NCBI GenBank assembly: GCA_016165875.1
Contig: JABBOT010000002.1
Span: forward strand, 28,100,265-28,164,264
Origin: Acanthopleura granulata
Lineage: Eukaryota; Mollusca; Polyplacophora; Chitonida; Chitonidae
Reading direction: 5' to 3'
DNA length: 64,000 bases
In this document: positions 1 to 11,600 of the stretch, piece by piece
How positions within the stretch are numbered: position 1 is the first letter of the stretch
Layout: every line of letters starts with the position of its first letter
Made by a program: the position numbers and the translations under genes
The notes under the pieces: model-generated
Database searches by the model: none
What the model was told of the DNA's origin: nothing
What the model saw: the letters and a program-made list of their open reading frames with translations, nothing else

Positions 1-278
1 TCCATCTGAAAATTTATTGTGTCATGTTACTTCATCAGAGTTAAATATTTTCGCTTTAATGTGAGCACAGCCTGAATGGCTGAAACTGTAAATCCGGGGA
101 GACAACTGCCCTTAGTCAGGTGCCTGACCAATCTTCTAACAAAGCCCTCGCAAACAAGGTTGAGCTCGATTCAAGTCAGCAGCCCCATAAGTCAAGGGAT
201 TGTTTGCTTTCATTTGTCTTTTACCTGAATGGGCCTGTGCGAAACTATATAAATATTATGTGTGCACAGAGTATATTC

Positions 279-330
279 ATTTATTTATCTATTTGATTGC
301 TGTTTTACGCCGTACCCAAGAATATTTCAG
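279..330 (-). repeat. SINE tail fragment (family A)
   Basis: Shows the reverse-oriented tail of the window's main SINE: a ttatttat-type tract, tttgattg, then ttttacgccgtac and caagaatattt. Only about 50 bp is preserved; the tRNA-like head is absent. Confidence 0.6.
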
Positions 331-1398
331 AAAGTCTCTAAAAGTATCCGTACCAGTATGTCATTTTGTATTGAAAGGCAGTGGCGAGTCGAATATGAGA
401 GATAACTCAGTAAAAACTTTGCAAAGGGAAACTACTCTTAACATTGTGACACTTGTTAGCGACGAACACGATTTGTCATCATGGAGGACACGTCCAAAAT
501 TATGTCTTTTTTTGCCACACACAAACCCATGTTAGCTCGAGAAGTATATTTATTTTGCTAATAGGGCCATTTCTTGATGATATTGATGTTCAATGTGAAG
601 ATGTAAGTCATCAAAAAGACACACAATGAGCTGACAGACAGGACATGAGCGCAGTGGCTGAAGAGTCATCTATGCCTTGTTACTCAAAATTGTCATGACA
701 GCCAATACTGGTCCTGCCCATCAGATGACTGGTTTTAAACATTTCTGCGATAACATTTTATTTCTTTTTGGATATGCCCATTATCACTTCGAAAACCATA
801 TACTGCTTCCTGGCTTAAACATTCTCTTGCTTTGATATGGCTGAAATATTATCATGTCTTCAAGCCATAATAATCACTCATTCATTTGCTTGTCTTGCTT
901 AGAAAGCTAAGTAAAAAGATTTTTGTTTTAGCAAAATTTGTCAGGAAAAAGCAGTCCAATATTATTGCCAATGCTGGCTCAATTAAATGTTGGGACGATT
1001 AAAAAAAACATGCATGAGCCTTAATCAATTCCCCAAAGCCATTTCTTACTGAAGTAAAATTTTTGAGCTTACTTTTCAGTTAGGTCCTAAAAATGAAAAT
1101 TTGAACCATTTCTTCAGTCTTACTTGAAGACAAATGTGCCAAGATTTCAACTATCAGTACCAAAAAAAAACTTTTTCTGCAAGGTTTTAAATTTTGGCTT
1201 CAATCAGACGTGGCTTTTTGGAATCAGCCCAAGCATGAGCGATGATTTGAACACATTCCTGAATCATATAAACATTCCTCCTCAAAGAAATAATTACAAG
1301 CTTTCTCTGTTTGGAGAGCAGTGCCTTATTTTAGTTTAATTTATTGATTTGCTTAAATAAATGTGCATGGTTTATGAAAACTGCTTTTCCTCGATTTG
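331..1398. other. No gene seen, left edge
   Basis: AT-rich sequence with no convincing exon on either strand. It should include intron or downstream sequence of the minus-strand MARF1 gene, whose later exons (RRM and LOTUS repeats in the family) were not recognised here. Confidence 0.5.
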
Positions 1399-1897
1399 CC
1401 AGTACTCCAACGATATACCAGTTAGCCAGTACTCCTATGATATACCAGTAAGCCAGTACTCCTACGATATACTGGTTAGCCAGTACTCCTATGATATACC
1501 GGTTAGCCAGTACTTCTATGATATACCGGTTAGCCAGTAGTATGATATACCGGTTAGCCAGTACTCCTACGATATACCTGTTAGCCAGTACTCCTACGAT
1601 ATACCTGTTAGCCAGTACTCCTACGGTACGCCGGTTAGCCAGTACTCCTACGGTACACCGGTTAGCCAGTACTCCTACGATATACCGGTTAACCAGTACT
1701 CCTACGATATACTGGTAACCAGTATTCCTATGATATACCGGTAAGCAGTACTCCTACGATATAGTGGTTAGCCAGTACTCCAACGATATACCAGTTAGCC
1801 AGTTCTCCTATGATATACCGATTAGCCAGCACTCCTATGATTTATACCGGTTAGCCAGCACTCCTATGATATACCGGTTTGCCAGCACTCCTCGGTT
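1399..1897. repeat. 27-bp minisatellite, about 18.5 copies
   Basis: Head-to-tail copies of a 27-bp unit (consensus gccagtactcctacgatata followed by ccggtta). Copies differ by point changes (ccagtta, ctggtta, ctgtta and cggtacgccgg variants). A few carry indels: one copy near 1533 is 3 bp short and one near 1825 is 2 bp long. Because 27 is a multiple of three, the plus strand stays open over short runs and gives a nine-residue periodic peptide. The indels shift the frame, so coding is unlikely. The array lies beyond the last recognised MARF1 exon, on its 3' side. Confidence 0.95.
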
Positions 1898-2094
1898 AAA
1901 ATTTGGAAGAGTACTATACTGCCATAAAAAAACACTGATATGGAGCACTGGTGTGTGTGTGTTGTACATAACATCTGTGTACAAGTAGGTAACAAAACCA
2001 ATATCTGCTGATGTTGGCCGCTCTTAAACCTGTACTATTTTGTCCACACATTCTTATATAAGTTTTACTTTAGAGAGCTGGACCTCTAAATTTG

Positions 2095-2137
2095 TTTTTT
2101 TATTTATTTGATTGGTGTTTTATGCTAAATCTGTCGA
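2095..2137 (-). repeat. SINE tail fragment (family A)
   Basis: A short tttatttatttgattggtgt tract followed by tttatgct matches the 3' tail of the family A SINE in reverse orientation. The rest of the element is missing. Confidence 0.5.
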
Positions 2138-2308
2138 TACCATACAGTATATTTTATCATGTTATGTAAATCCAACTTAATGAGGTTCATGGAGACTTAT
2201 TTAATTTTTTGTTCAACGCCACACTCAAAATTCCAGTACATCACTATGCAGGAGTGCAAAACGTACTTCAGATAAAGCCCTAGCTCCACAAGGGCTTGTA
2301 TAACATAC

Positions 2309-2475
2309 CTTGGAGGGGCTTCTGAAGGGCAGATCTTTGACCAAATCATCAAACAAGAAGGTGTCATTAGCACAGGCAAGCAGGGCATCATGCACCAAGG
2401 GGCCATGTATCAGGATCACATGGAAGTTCTGACGATGCCGTAGGTCCGAGAGGTCAGATGAGAAGTTGACATCAC
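2309..2475 (-). CDS. MARF1: MARF1 exon c: end of NYN domain
   Basis: A 167-bp exon. Its first two bases complete the Ser codon opened by exon b, giving SSDVNF, then [17 protein letters not shown] and [14 protein letters not shown]. The acceptor is actctacag and the donor AAG|GTATGT. Confidence 0.85.
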
Positions 2476-3899
2476 CTGTAGAGTAATAATGGGACATATG
2501 ATGCCACTGTACATGTAATTACAATCAACTTAGTCATGCGTGACAAGCCTAAAGCTTGTTGGCTGTGAGCTACTCTCATGCAGCGAATACAGGTACATAC
2601 CATATGATGCAGTTGTGAGCTTGGTAATATTTCATGTATCTTGGGAACATGTACACCGTTTCTAAACCACTGAAACTGGTATGAAGTACGTGGATGCCAC
2701 TGAATTCTACAAAAATCAATTCAAATTCAAAATTCCTAATATATATGACTGCCAACCTGTAACAGAGCCAATCCTGATGTAGCCACACACATAATTTATT
2801 TACATGACTGGCGTTTTATGCTGTACTCAAGAATATTTTATTTATATGAAGGCAGCCAGCGTTATGGTGAGAGGAAACTGGGCAGAGCCTGGGGGAAACC
2901 CACAACCTTCTGCAGGTTGCTGGATGACCTTCCCGCGTATGACCAAAGAGGAAGCCAGTGTGAGCTGAACTTGAACTCATAGCAATCGAGACATATCAAT
3001 GCAAGCTTTTCCTATATACATCTTCAAATTACACAGACTCTTTTCCTGTGAGGATCTGAGACGTCTGGCACTGCTCTGCACAGGCCTTCACACCCCTCCT
3101 CTGTTTAACTTACTTGATATCAGCACAACAGCGGCAGGTGGTGAATAGGCATCAGAAAATCGACGCATACTCTGTCGGAGTTTATCGTCTGCCGCATTTT
3201 TGCTAACAGCATCAATGTGAACAACGTTTATCTGCAAACCAAAATTTGCAGTACTGTAAATTCTCATCATGAGAAAATAAAATAAGATCTTTACAGATAT
3301 AATTTTCTCACTGACAATGTCTACGTGTCTTCCAGTACAAACCCTACACATCACATTAAAGTGATGACTTCAGGTTTACCACAAAATTTATGCTAACATT
3401 GTTTCAAGTTGCTTTATTTGTATCAGGTGATCAAAGTCTTGTTTCAGAATACAGAGAAATACCTTTTTGCGTGTTTAAATGAAGAATAATACCTCTTGAT
3501 TTAAATTAGGAGTGACAGGTCAGACTGGTTTAAAGACGGGGTGGGTTTGCTTATCAGCTCATATTGTACTTTATAATATTTCAGGTTTATATCAGAAGAA
3601 AGGTTTATAGAAACTTGTCAGCTAAAAAGAGAAAAGTGACACCATATGTGTTCAATCACTGCCGTACTGACAAAAATGAAGTTACCTGGGCAGAGTTAAG
3701 TTCCTGTACGATCTGTTTACTCTCCTTGTTGATATCACAAGCACACATGAACTCAGCTTCACGGTACCCAGAGAAGAAGCGGTCTCTAATCCTCTGGACA
3801 ACGCAGAGAGCTGACCTGTTGTGTGGAACACAGCAGTTCTCTATGTCCCAAAACACCCCAATTGGCTTCAGCTTAAGCAGTTCACCCATAGTCATCATT
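2309..3899 (-). CDS. MARF1: MARF1-like protein, NYN domain (partial gene)
   Basis: Three minus-strand exons (3899-3686, 3231-3114, 2475-2309) join in frame into one NYN domain of the meiosis regulator and mRNA stability factor 1 family. Recognisable blocks in order are [21 protein letters not shown], a basic-acidic stretch with [17 protein letters not shown], then [17 protein letters not shown]. The acidic residues of the PIN-like fold are present: D of WDIEN, DD of AADDK, and D of SDVN, whose preceding Ser codon is split by an intron. In vertebrates MARF1 is a cytoplasmic RNA-decay factor in which NYN is the nuclease and RRM and LOTUS repeats bind RNA. Those downstream domains were not found and probably lie left of the window. 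The exon may start the protein, with ATGs just after its acceptor; vertebrate MARF1 has a long N-terminal region before NYN. Family assignment is from recall. Confidence 0.85.
2793..2991 (-). repeat. tRNA-derived SINE family A, truncated copy in MARF1 intron
   Basis: Reverse-oriented copy: A/T tail, ttttatgctgtactcaagaa, the block around cagcgttatggtgagaggaa, and the cctgggggaaacccacaacc core, ending at gaactcatagc, the reverse of the B-box region. It lies between MARF1 exons b and c. The A-box end is missing. Confidence 0.85.
3114..3231 (-). CDS. MARF1: MARF1 exon b: middle of NYN domain
   Basis: A 118-bp exon from [11 protein letters not shown] through [11 protein letters not shown] to VVLIS. 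The acceptor is tttgcag and the donor TCAA|GTAAGT (phase 1). It enters in phase 0 directly after exon a. Confidence 0.85.
3686..3899 (-). CDS. MARF1: MARF1 exon a: start of NYN domain
   Basis: Encodes the GVFWDIENC nuclease-fold block through QELNSAQ. The acceptor is a pyrimidine-rich tract ending aaag on the minus strand, and the donor is CAG|GTAACT (phase 0). Three ATGs occur within the first dozen bases after the acceptor, the first being the likely start if there is no upstream coding exon. Confidence 0.85.
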
Positions 3900-5790
3900 C
3901 TTTCAGGCAAAGAAAAAGATACATGGTCATTAAAGCTAAAAAATAAACACATGTTACTGACTTTACATACAAAACTTCACCACAAAACTTCATATCCACA
4001 GAGAAATCATAACTTACCATATAAAATAGTTGATAAAACTGATGCTTCATTAAAATATTAAAAACAGGCTGTTTCTCAGAGCAGAAATGTTCCACTTCTT
4101 GGTTGAAAGGAGCTTAAAATGCCTAAGACACTGACAGGGCCTTTTTTTCCTTCTTCTTTTCAACATCCCTCAAATTCTTGCAGCCCCACCTCCCTTCTTT
4201 TAAAACCTGAAAACATTCATGACAACTTATTTATTTCACAAGTTTCAAATGCTATAATCATGAACAATAAAAATTATGACATTATGTAAGTATAATTTTT
4301 GACATAAAGTTACTCTAGTATACCACATTACTTAACATTATCCCATGGATATCACTTTGAAACCACAAGTAAACCCAGGAACAGGTTCCCAGTAATATAC
4401 TGTAATCCCTGCTGTGCACCAGTGAGGCCCATGCAATAATACCGTTAAATCACATGATTAAATACATGTTATGAATTCATGTATTTTGGAGAAAACTTGA
4501 AAATACACTGATAAATAATTTTTGATATGTATTCACTTGCTTTTACACATAACTCAGAAGCCCTTCTCTTATACCATAATGGCTAGGTCTATAAGTGGAA
4601 AGCATCAGAAAACATTATCCATCGACAAGTGCCTGATAACTTTCATGATGAAAAGCTGCATTGTAACCAGTGAGACCTGGATTCATCATACAGACTAACA
4701 GCTTCGGGTGACTAACACAATGTGGACACCAGTCAATTTGACAACCATCAGATCTAGTCAACTAAGTCTATTACTTATTAACTCCTAGTATTCATCTAGA
4801 TGGCCTAACCATTGTCATGTCATTCTGGAGACTCTGCAAACTTATTACCACGCATAAATTAACAATTCACATTCACACTGAAATATTGCTGCACATCTAT
4901 AAAATAAAAATCTGCAATGACTGTGTCTACGTGAATGTAATTTTTGGCAGGGGAAATTAACAACTTCAGTGCCCCCAAATTTCGAAGAAAAAAATGCTGT
5001 CAAAAGGCTTTTCGTGTTATTGTGTAACAGTAGGGAAGTTTTCTTTGTAAAAATAATTCATTTGGTGGTTTTAAGAATTTTTCAAAGCTGTTCAAGTTTT
5101 TGTAATGATGCTAATGATCTGATGAATAAACTAGTTACGGTACTCTCACAAACCAAAGTACGTGGAAGAAGATCTCATTTTACAGATAGTTGTAAAGTCA
5201 GCCATAGCTATTGAAATACAATCACATCTTTAGTTGAGTCAGTTTGCTAGAGTGACCCACATGTCTCTCCGCAACCTGTGTGAACTTGTGAGACTCCCGA
5301 AATGCCGACCTGGCTTATGTACGGTGAGATTCAGCTGGACCTGAACGTGCATTACCTCTTGCACTAGTAAATCAGCAATAATTTGGTATCCTATGAATCA
5401 ACCAAATGGAAGTCAAATATAATGTTATTAATGGCACTGCTACATTCGCTCTTTGACGGGTACACAGTGACAGTCACGACTGTGAGAGATAATTTTCAGA
5501 CATTGTAAGGCTGTTTGAAAATAGACACTTCATTCAAGCTCGTAAGCCCGCTATCTGAGTTGTTATACAGACACCAGTTTCCGACACACACACACACAGA
5601 CCACAGACCAGTGGCAAGCCAGGGTTTGTAAATGAATGGAGAACAACACCTGACACTTGTTTCAAATTATTGTTAAATACTCCGACACCTAAATATACAA
5701 ACCTAGATAGAAACTACATATCCTGTCAGATTAAAGCATGGTCAGGAGGGTAGAAAGCCAGCTTTCTGCTATCCGGCCATTTCGTGAAGC
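3900..5790. other. Putative MARF1 5' intron; no other gene seen
   Basis: AT-rich, with short spurious frames only. It lies between the NYN-domain exon and a strong minus-strand donor at 5796-5791, so it is best read as the first intron of MARF1. Confidence 0.4.
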
Positions 5791-5796
5791 TCTTAC

Positions 5797-5940
5797 CTTG
5801 CCGAAAACAAACCCGGAAACGTACGAGCCACTGCAGGTTAATACACACTTCCATTTCACAATCACGAAAAAACATGTAGAATGTCTTGTGTTTTCTGCCA
5901 AGCAGAGTTTCATCTGTTTGCATAGACTTTCACTTATCCT
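5797..5940 (-). promoter_or_regulatory. MARF1: Candidate MARF1 5' leader exon
   Basis: The minus strand shows CGGCAAG|GTAAGA, a consensus donor, with its exon ending at 5797. The next recognised acceptor on that strand is the NYN exon at 3899, which begins with ATG codons. This fits a non-coding first exon. The upper boundary and transcription start are guesses. No transcript evidence is available. Confidence 0.3.
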
Positions 5941-6519
5941 TGCACTGGTGGCATGTTTTTAGCCACACTTATTTGATACCCCTTATCCACTTAGCCACTC
6001 TTATTTGATACTCCGGGTGCTTTAAGACTGGGTTACCTTTTAAGTTTCAGGTATGGACTTGCTAGTTCACTATAACACGTACCGGTATATCATTTGCATG
6101 TGCAGCCCAGGCTGTATCGACCCACTGATGAGCTTCACAGTACAGTATTGTAGCAATTTCATAAACTGTACAGTAATTTACAGTTGTTGAAATGGTTTGA
6201 AATAAACCATTTCTTTTCAATCCCTGTTATCAGAGTTGATATATTATCATACTTTACAGGTTTTCAAACTATTTACATGTACTTTAAGTGTTGTTATCCT
6301 ACAGTCTTAATTCCAGATTATCTCCAATTTATAATTTTTAATGTCGGTCTTTTGCATTGTAAATTACTTTCAATTTGCATTGTATTATTGTGTACCGGTA
6401 TGGTATATCTTGAAAGACGGTGTGTCTTGTACTTTGATTTAAGTTTAATTTAGTTGAATTTGTCATTTAAGGCTTGTATTGAGATTTAAGTGAAAAAAAA
6501 GGATGCTTTACTAGATGAT

Positions 6520-6749
6520 TTAAACAAACGTTGCTCTTCACTTCCATAACCGATTGTGGAAGTGAAACTCCAAAGCTCAGTGTAGCAGCAGCCCTACTGT
6601 ACTTGATTGACCAGCAGTGTAACTCTTCTGTGTTTGAAGGTATTAAACTGACGCCGCTTTCGATTGAGAAACAAAGACTCATCAACAATTTCTGCGGGAA
6701 AAGGCACTTCAGATCTGCCGAAATGATATCGACTATGTGTCTGAACAGG
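6520..6749 (+). promoter_or_regulatory. Candidate kelch-like gene 5' leader exon
   Basis: Base-balanced segment ending CTGAACAG|GTAGAT at 6749, a usable plus-strand donor. The coding exon of the kelch-like gene has its own acceptor (tttgttttgtctttcag) at 7617, so an upstream non-coding exon is required and this is the best candidate. It is open in one frame for 73 codons, but that frame resembles no known protein. The start of the exon is uncertain. Confidence 0.3.
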
Positions 6750-7628
6750 TAGATATTAACACTACTTTTTAAGAATAAAGCGGTCAGTGGTGATAAACGA
6801 GGGAACGTCAGTAACTTCGTCTGTACCCAAAATGTCTGTCGACGTCAGTGCCGCAGTCAATGTGTTGGTATATTTTCATTGTCACTGACAACTCCAAGGT
6901 TTCAGAATTGGGTTAACTTTCTTATCTCTGAGAACTTATGTGCTGGTAGTCTGTATTTCCATAAGCTTAAGATAAGGTAAACGTGATATCCTAACGCTCT
7001 TGTGTTAGAAAACACAGGTTCATAGGAAAGTTATTTAATATTTAAAGCTGCTTTCTCCACTTACTACGTGCAGGCAGTGGAATTAATTTATTGGATTGGT
7101 GTTCAACATCGGGTTTATGGCTGAAGGAGACCGGAGTGCCAGGAGTAGGCAGACTTCCACCAGGCATCAGACTAAGCCTCTTGACTTAATCCCGAAGTAG
7201 CATGCACTGGAATAAAATTCGAGACCATGAATATCAGCCTGGGCACTTCACTTGTGCATACAAATTTTTATGGAGCCTACAGGCTTTTCTCACACAAGGT
7301 TAAAATATTGTCTAAATAACCTGGAATCTGATATAAAACTTGGCTTTACGACTACATAAGTCATAAACTCTCAGAATATCATCTATTGTTCATAGCCCAA
7401 TATTGCCCATGTTAATCTTATCTTTCACCTTCTCGTCTGCTGTCCATTGCTGCAGATGAAGAGCCTGAAGTAACATGCCATAATGATTGGACATATTACG
7501 ATGACTCGTGAATGGGAATGTGAAATATTCAAAGGAACAAGTTTTATTGGAATTGTTACTTGCCTCACACATGTATGGAATGTTGGTTTCAAGGTTTGCG
7601 TTTGTTTTGTCTTTCAGATTTCTATAAT

Positions 7629-7718
7629 CTGATGTGTTAATCAAGAGGAAGGATGTCACATGTTCGGATATCTCTGATGTGTTAATCAAGAGGAAGGATG
7701 TCACATGTTCGGATATCT
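7629..7718 (+). repeat. 45-bp perfect tandem duplication over the kelch-like start codon
   Basis: Two identical 45-bp copies, 7629-7673 and 7674-7718. Each contains an ATG in the same frame (7653 and 7698). The upstream ATG opens a 10-codon frame that stops at TAA 7683-7685, twelve bases before the main ATG. The second copy therefore supplies the CDS start and the first a short uORF. Confidence 0.95.
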
Positions 7719-8676
7719 CGCTCAAGGCACAGAGTCCTGCCCGTGAACTTCAATAACCATAGAATACATCAAACTGAACATGAACGAGAATCTAGCGTAG
7801 ACTCTCTGGCGAGTTCACCTGCCAACTCTGTTCATTCCACTATTTCAGTAGATGGAGAGCACTTGTTCCTAGCTTCATCTCACTCCGTCCAGCTTCTGAC
7901 AGGACTTAACAGTCTGCGGCAAGAAGGACTACTCTGTGATGTCACCATAGGAGTGGATGGACAAGAATTCACATGTCATAAAACTGTTCTTGCATCATTT
8001 AGTCCTTATTTCAAGGTGATGTTTACTGGAAACTTGGCTGAAAGTCGCCAGAACAAAGTTGCCATCAATGGGGTGGAGCCAGCAACTTTCCGCCAGCTGA
8101 TTGACTATGCATACACATCAGAAATTCGGATAAACAACCAAAATGTGCAGGCCCTCCTCTCTACAGCTAACTTACTAGAGGTCATACCTGTTAAGGAGGC
8201 CTGTTGTACTTTCCTGGAGAGAAACATAGATGAGACAAACTGTCTGGGCATCCACTGTTTTGCAGAGGCCCATGCTTGTGGTGAACTGCAAGACAAAACC
8301 AAAGAGTACATCCTTGACTCATTTACCACTGTTATTAATCATGAGGAATTTTTAAACATTACTTCAAGTAAGCTGCTAGAATTGATCTCCGATGACAATT
8401 TAAATGTGGAGAATGAAGAGATTGTGTTTGAAGCAGTTCTCAAATGGCTGCAGCATGACTTGCCAGAGCGAGAAAAGGAGCTAAGTAAAGTAATGGCACA
8501 TGTCAGGTTGGCTCAGCTAAGTCCATATAGTCTTCATGACATCGTTGAGCAAAATAAGTTGGTGATGAGTTCCCCTGAATGCCGAGTCTTTGTGGAAGAA
8601 GCTAAAACATTCCAGTTGCTGGAGGACAGAAGGAATGAGTTACTGTCCCAAAGAACTAAACCCCGTAAATCCACAG
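7698..8676 (+). CDS. Kelch-like exon 1: N-terminus, BTB and BACK
   Basis: Encodes the first 326 residues plus one base of a Gly codon. The donor is CCACAG|GTAACC. The exon itself begins near 7618 after a good acceptor. The ATG at 7698 is the first that stays open. Confidence 0.92.
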
Positions 8677-11600
8677 GTAACCTCACCATTTTCTTTATGA
8701 AAAAACTGTGTGTTCATGAACTCTTCTTTCATTGCAACTCTCTCAGAATTTTGGTAGGATAAATGTGGTTCTGGGGCCTCTGTGGTCATGAGGGTTTGCA
8801 TAATGACTCAGACTCACACAGGTGCCTCTAATCAGTGTGGTCGCTGTGAGTTAAGTCCAGCTCATGCTGGATTCCCCATATATGGGAAGGTCTGCCAGCA
8901 ACCTCAGTATGGTCATGGGTTTCCCCTGGGCTCTGCCCAGTTATCTCCCACCATAATGCTGGCCACTGTCGTATAAGTGAAATATTCTTGAATACGGCAT
9001 AAAAAACCACAGAAATAAATAAAGTGGTTACATTGTATGGTAAAAAGAAGACTTTTGATGGAATTTAAGTAAATTGTGCTTCTCTGCTTGTCCTCAGGAA
9101 GTGCAGACGTCATCATAGCAGTAGGAGGTGAAGATGATAAGGTGGTCCTCAGGAGTGTGGAGTGTTTTGATCTGCAGAGCTATCAGAGGAGGACTATGGC
9201 TTGTCTGCCATTTGCTATCAGCAAACATGGACTAGTTGTGTCTGGTGAGTCTTTAAATATTTAGTGCAGCGGTATTTGGTGCTGTTGTTTGAAAAGTGGA
9301 GACTAAATTCTGGCAGAATGACACATGAATTTGTCTATTTTCTTGTTATAATCGGATGATTCTCAAATTTGTCCAAAGAGTGAGCGAGTGAGTACTTGAG
9401 GATTAACGTCATTCTTAACAATTTTTTAGTCATATCATGATGAGAAGTCTATATAGTGTGTCTTCTTGTGTCAGGGTGAGTCCATGCTTCCAAAGTGGTG
9501 CCACCACTGGAACATCATGCAAAAGACACCAGACATGACACCCCATCAAGTCAATTATACTGACACTGGGCCGACCAGTCTCGTTTCGTTGCTCTAATCT
9601 CTCAGTGCTGAGCGTCAGGAGAGGCAGCAACAAGTACCATTTTTAAAGTCTTTGGTAAAACCCGACCTGGGCTTGAACCTGGATTTCGACCTCAAGGCGG
9701 CCGCTCTAACCACTCGACCACTGAGACAGTCGAATTTGTCTGAAGAACCAAGCGCATTCAGAATTTTTATCAAATTTTGACCAGCACTTACATTTCCCCA
9801 TGGGGTTAGGCAATACTCAATATGTGAGAGATATACATGGGTGCATTATAATGCTGAACCTTGACTTTAGTCCTCATTATGTACTTATATCTGTCACAGG
9901 GTATCGTTTATGTTGTTCTAGTAACGCTAACAAATCTTTCCATTTGTTGGGGTCAGATATGATATTGTGATCACAAATTACTGTGCTCAGAAATCTATGC
10001 ATGTTGACAGGTGGCAGTGTTTACCTAGCTGGAGGAGAATACCCAGATGGGCTGGCCAGTAAAAATGTGTGGAAGTTTGACCCAGTGTTTGATGCTTGGC
10101 AAGAAGTGGCGCCAATGAACGTGTCTCGCTCAGAGCTTGGTACGTTCCCATCAGATTGTTGGAGGTGTTTATAATCTGTATATCAACTCTCAGTGTGCAT
10201 ATGCTTTGAAATAAATCATCCTATCAATTATTTTTGTTAATCCAGCTGTTATGGTGTGTATTCAGTTTCATATGGATCTTAGTAAGAAATTGGTCAGATG
10301 TGTTGGATATGTCCAGATTATAGCTTTTTCTGGCCACTACACTGATCTGAGTAGACTGATTCAAGTATGTATCTTAAAAAACCCAAACATTTCACCACAG
10401 TAGTAAAATAATTAAGATGCCTCAGTTACATTCAGAACTGCCCATGTTTTATGGCATGTGATCATAGACATTCTGATTCACTTAAACTAGAGGGATTGAA
10501 GCATCCTAAGGTATTTCAGTACATGCAGATGTATATATATATATATATTAATGTTATGTGTTGACATATGCAGGTATGGCAGTATTGGATGGCTATATAT
10601 ATGCTGTTGGAGGCTGGGAGGGCACGTCACGTTTGGATAGCATTGAAAAGTACAACCCATCCTCTAACAGCTGGTCATTTGTGGCCCCTATGGCCATGGC
10701 CCTGACCAGCACAGCAGTGGTGGCTTGTGATGGATTACTCTATGTCACAGGTATTTACCTGCGCTAGAAATACTCATTATGAAGTAAATGTCTGTCTGAA
10801 ATTTTACACATGAAAACATGCGATTTTTTTTTTTTAATGTAAATTTACATGAATTAGTTTCTCGATTTAATGTTTCCCTGAATGTATATTGGTTTTCAGT
10901 GGTAGCCGTCATTCAGAGGGAACTACTAAATAAAGGGTAGTAACATTGAAAACTCACACTTCAAGAAACCATGGTTGTCCAAGGCAAAGTTTTGTTTATT
11001 TAGGCATTTTCTGTGTTACTTGGAGATATCGCTGTCAGATAAATTCACTTTCTAATCTAGTACTGAATACAAATTACAGGTTATCCTTTCTACAGGGATA
11101 TGACACATATTTTATATTCATTGTGACATCTGTGAGAAATGTTTTTGACCCTTGTAAGTGAATTGTATGATTTTGTCTTTCTTGTGGATGATATGGAGGG
11201 TTTTTTATTATTTTTAAGGCATTATTCTTTAAAGATCAGCCAGTGTAGCGAGGCCCCAAAGTTGAAGGCTCTGCCTTTAGATTTTTATCATCAGAATCTA
11301 AAATCAAATATTGTGTTGATGTCTTCATGTCTGAGGAGTAGGGGGCTTTTTTTCCTGCAGTTTTCCTCACAGCTCTGTGGTTATAAGGACTGAATACACA
11401 AATAAATGTCCATTCATCGTGGAAGAATTTATTCTGTTGAAGGAGGAGCTGTTTTGGAGGATGGAGATGGAATAGATGTTGTGCAGTGTTACAATCCAAA
11501 AACAGACACCTGGACAAAGCGTGCCAGCATGTTAATTCCAAGATCAGGCTCTGTAGCCTGCATGCTCAGTGGATGTATCTATGTTGTGGGTAAGTTTGCT

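Noticed and set aside
1491..1988. 75- and 74-codon frames with a nine-residue periodicity
   Set aside because: They are read from the 27-bp minisatellite, whose indels shift the frame.
3564..4061. 165-codon plus-strand frame
   Set aside because: It is antisense to the MARF1 NYN exon, which has family similarity and splice sites; the frame has none.
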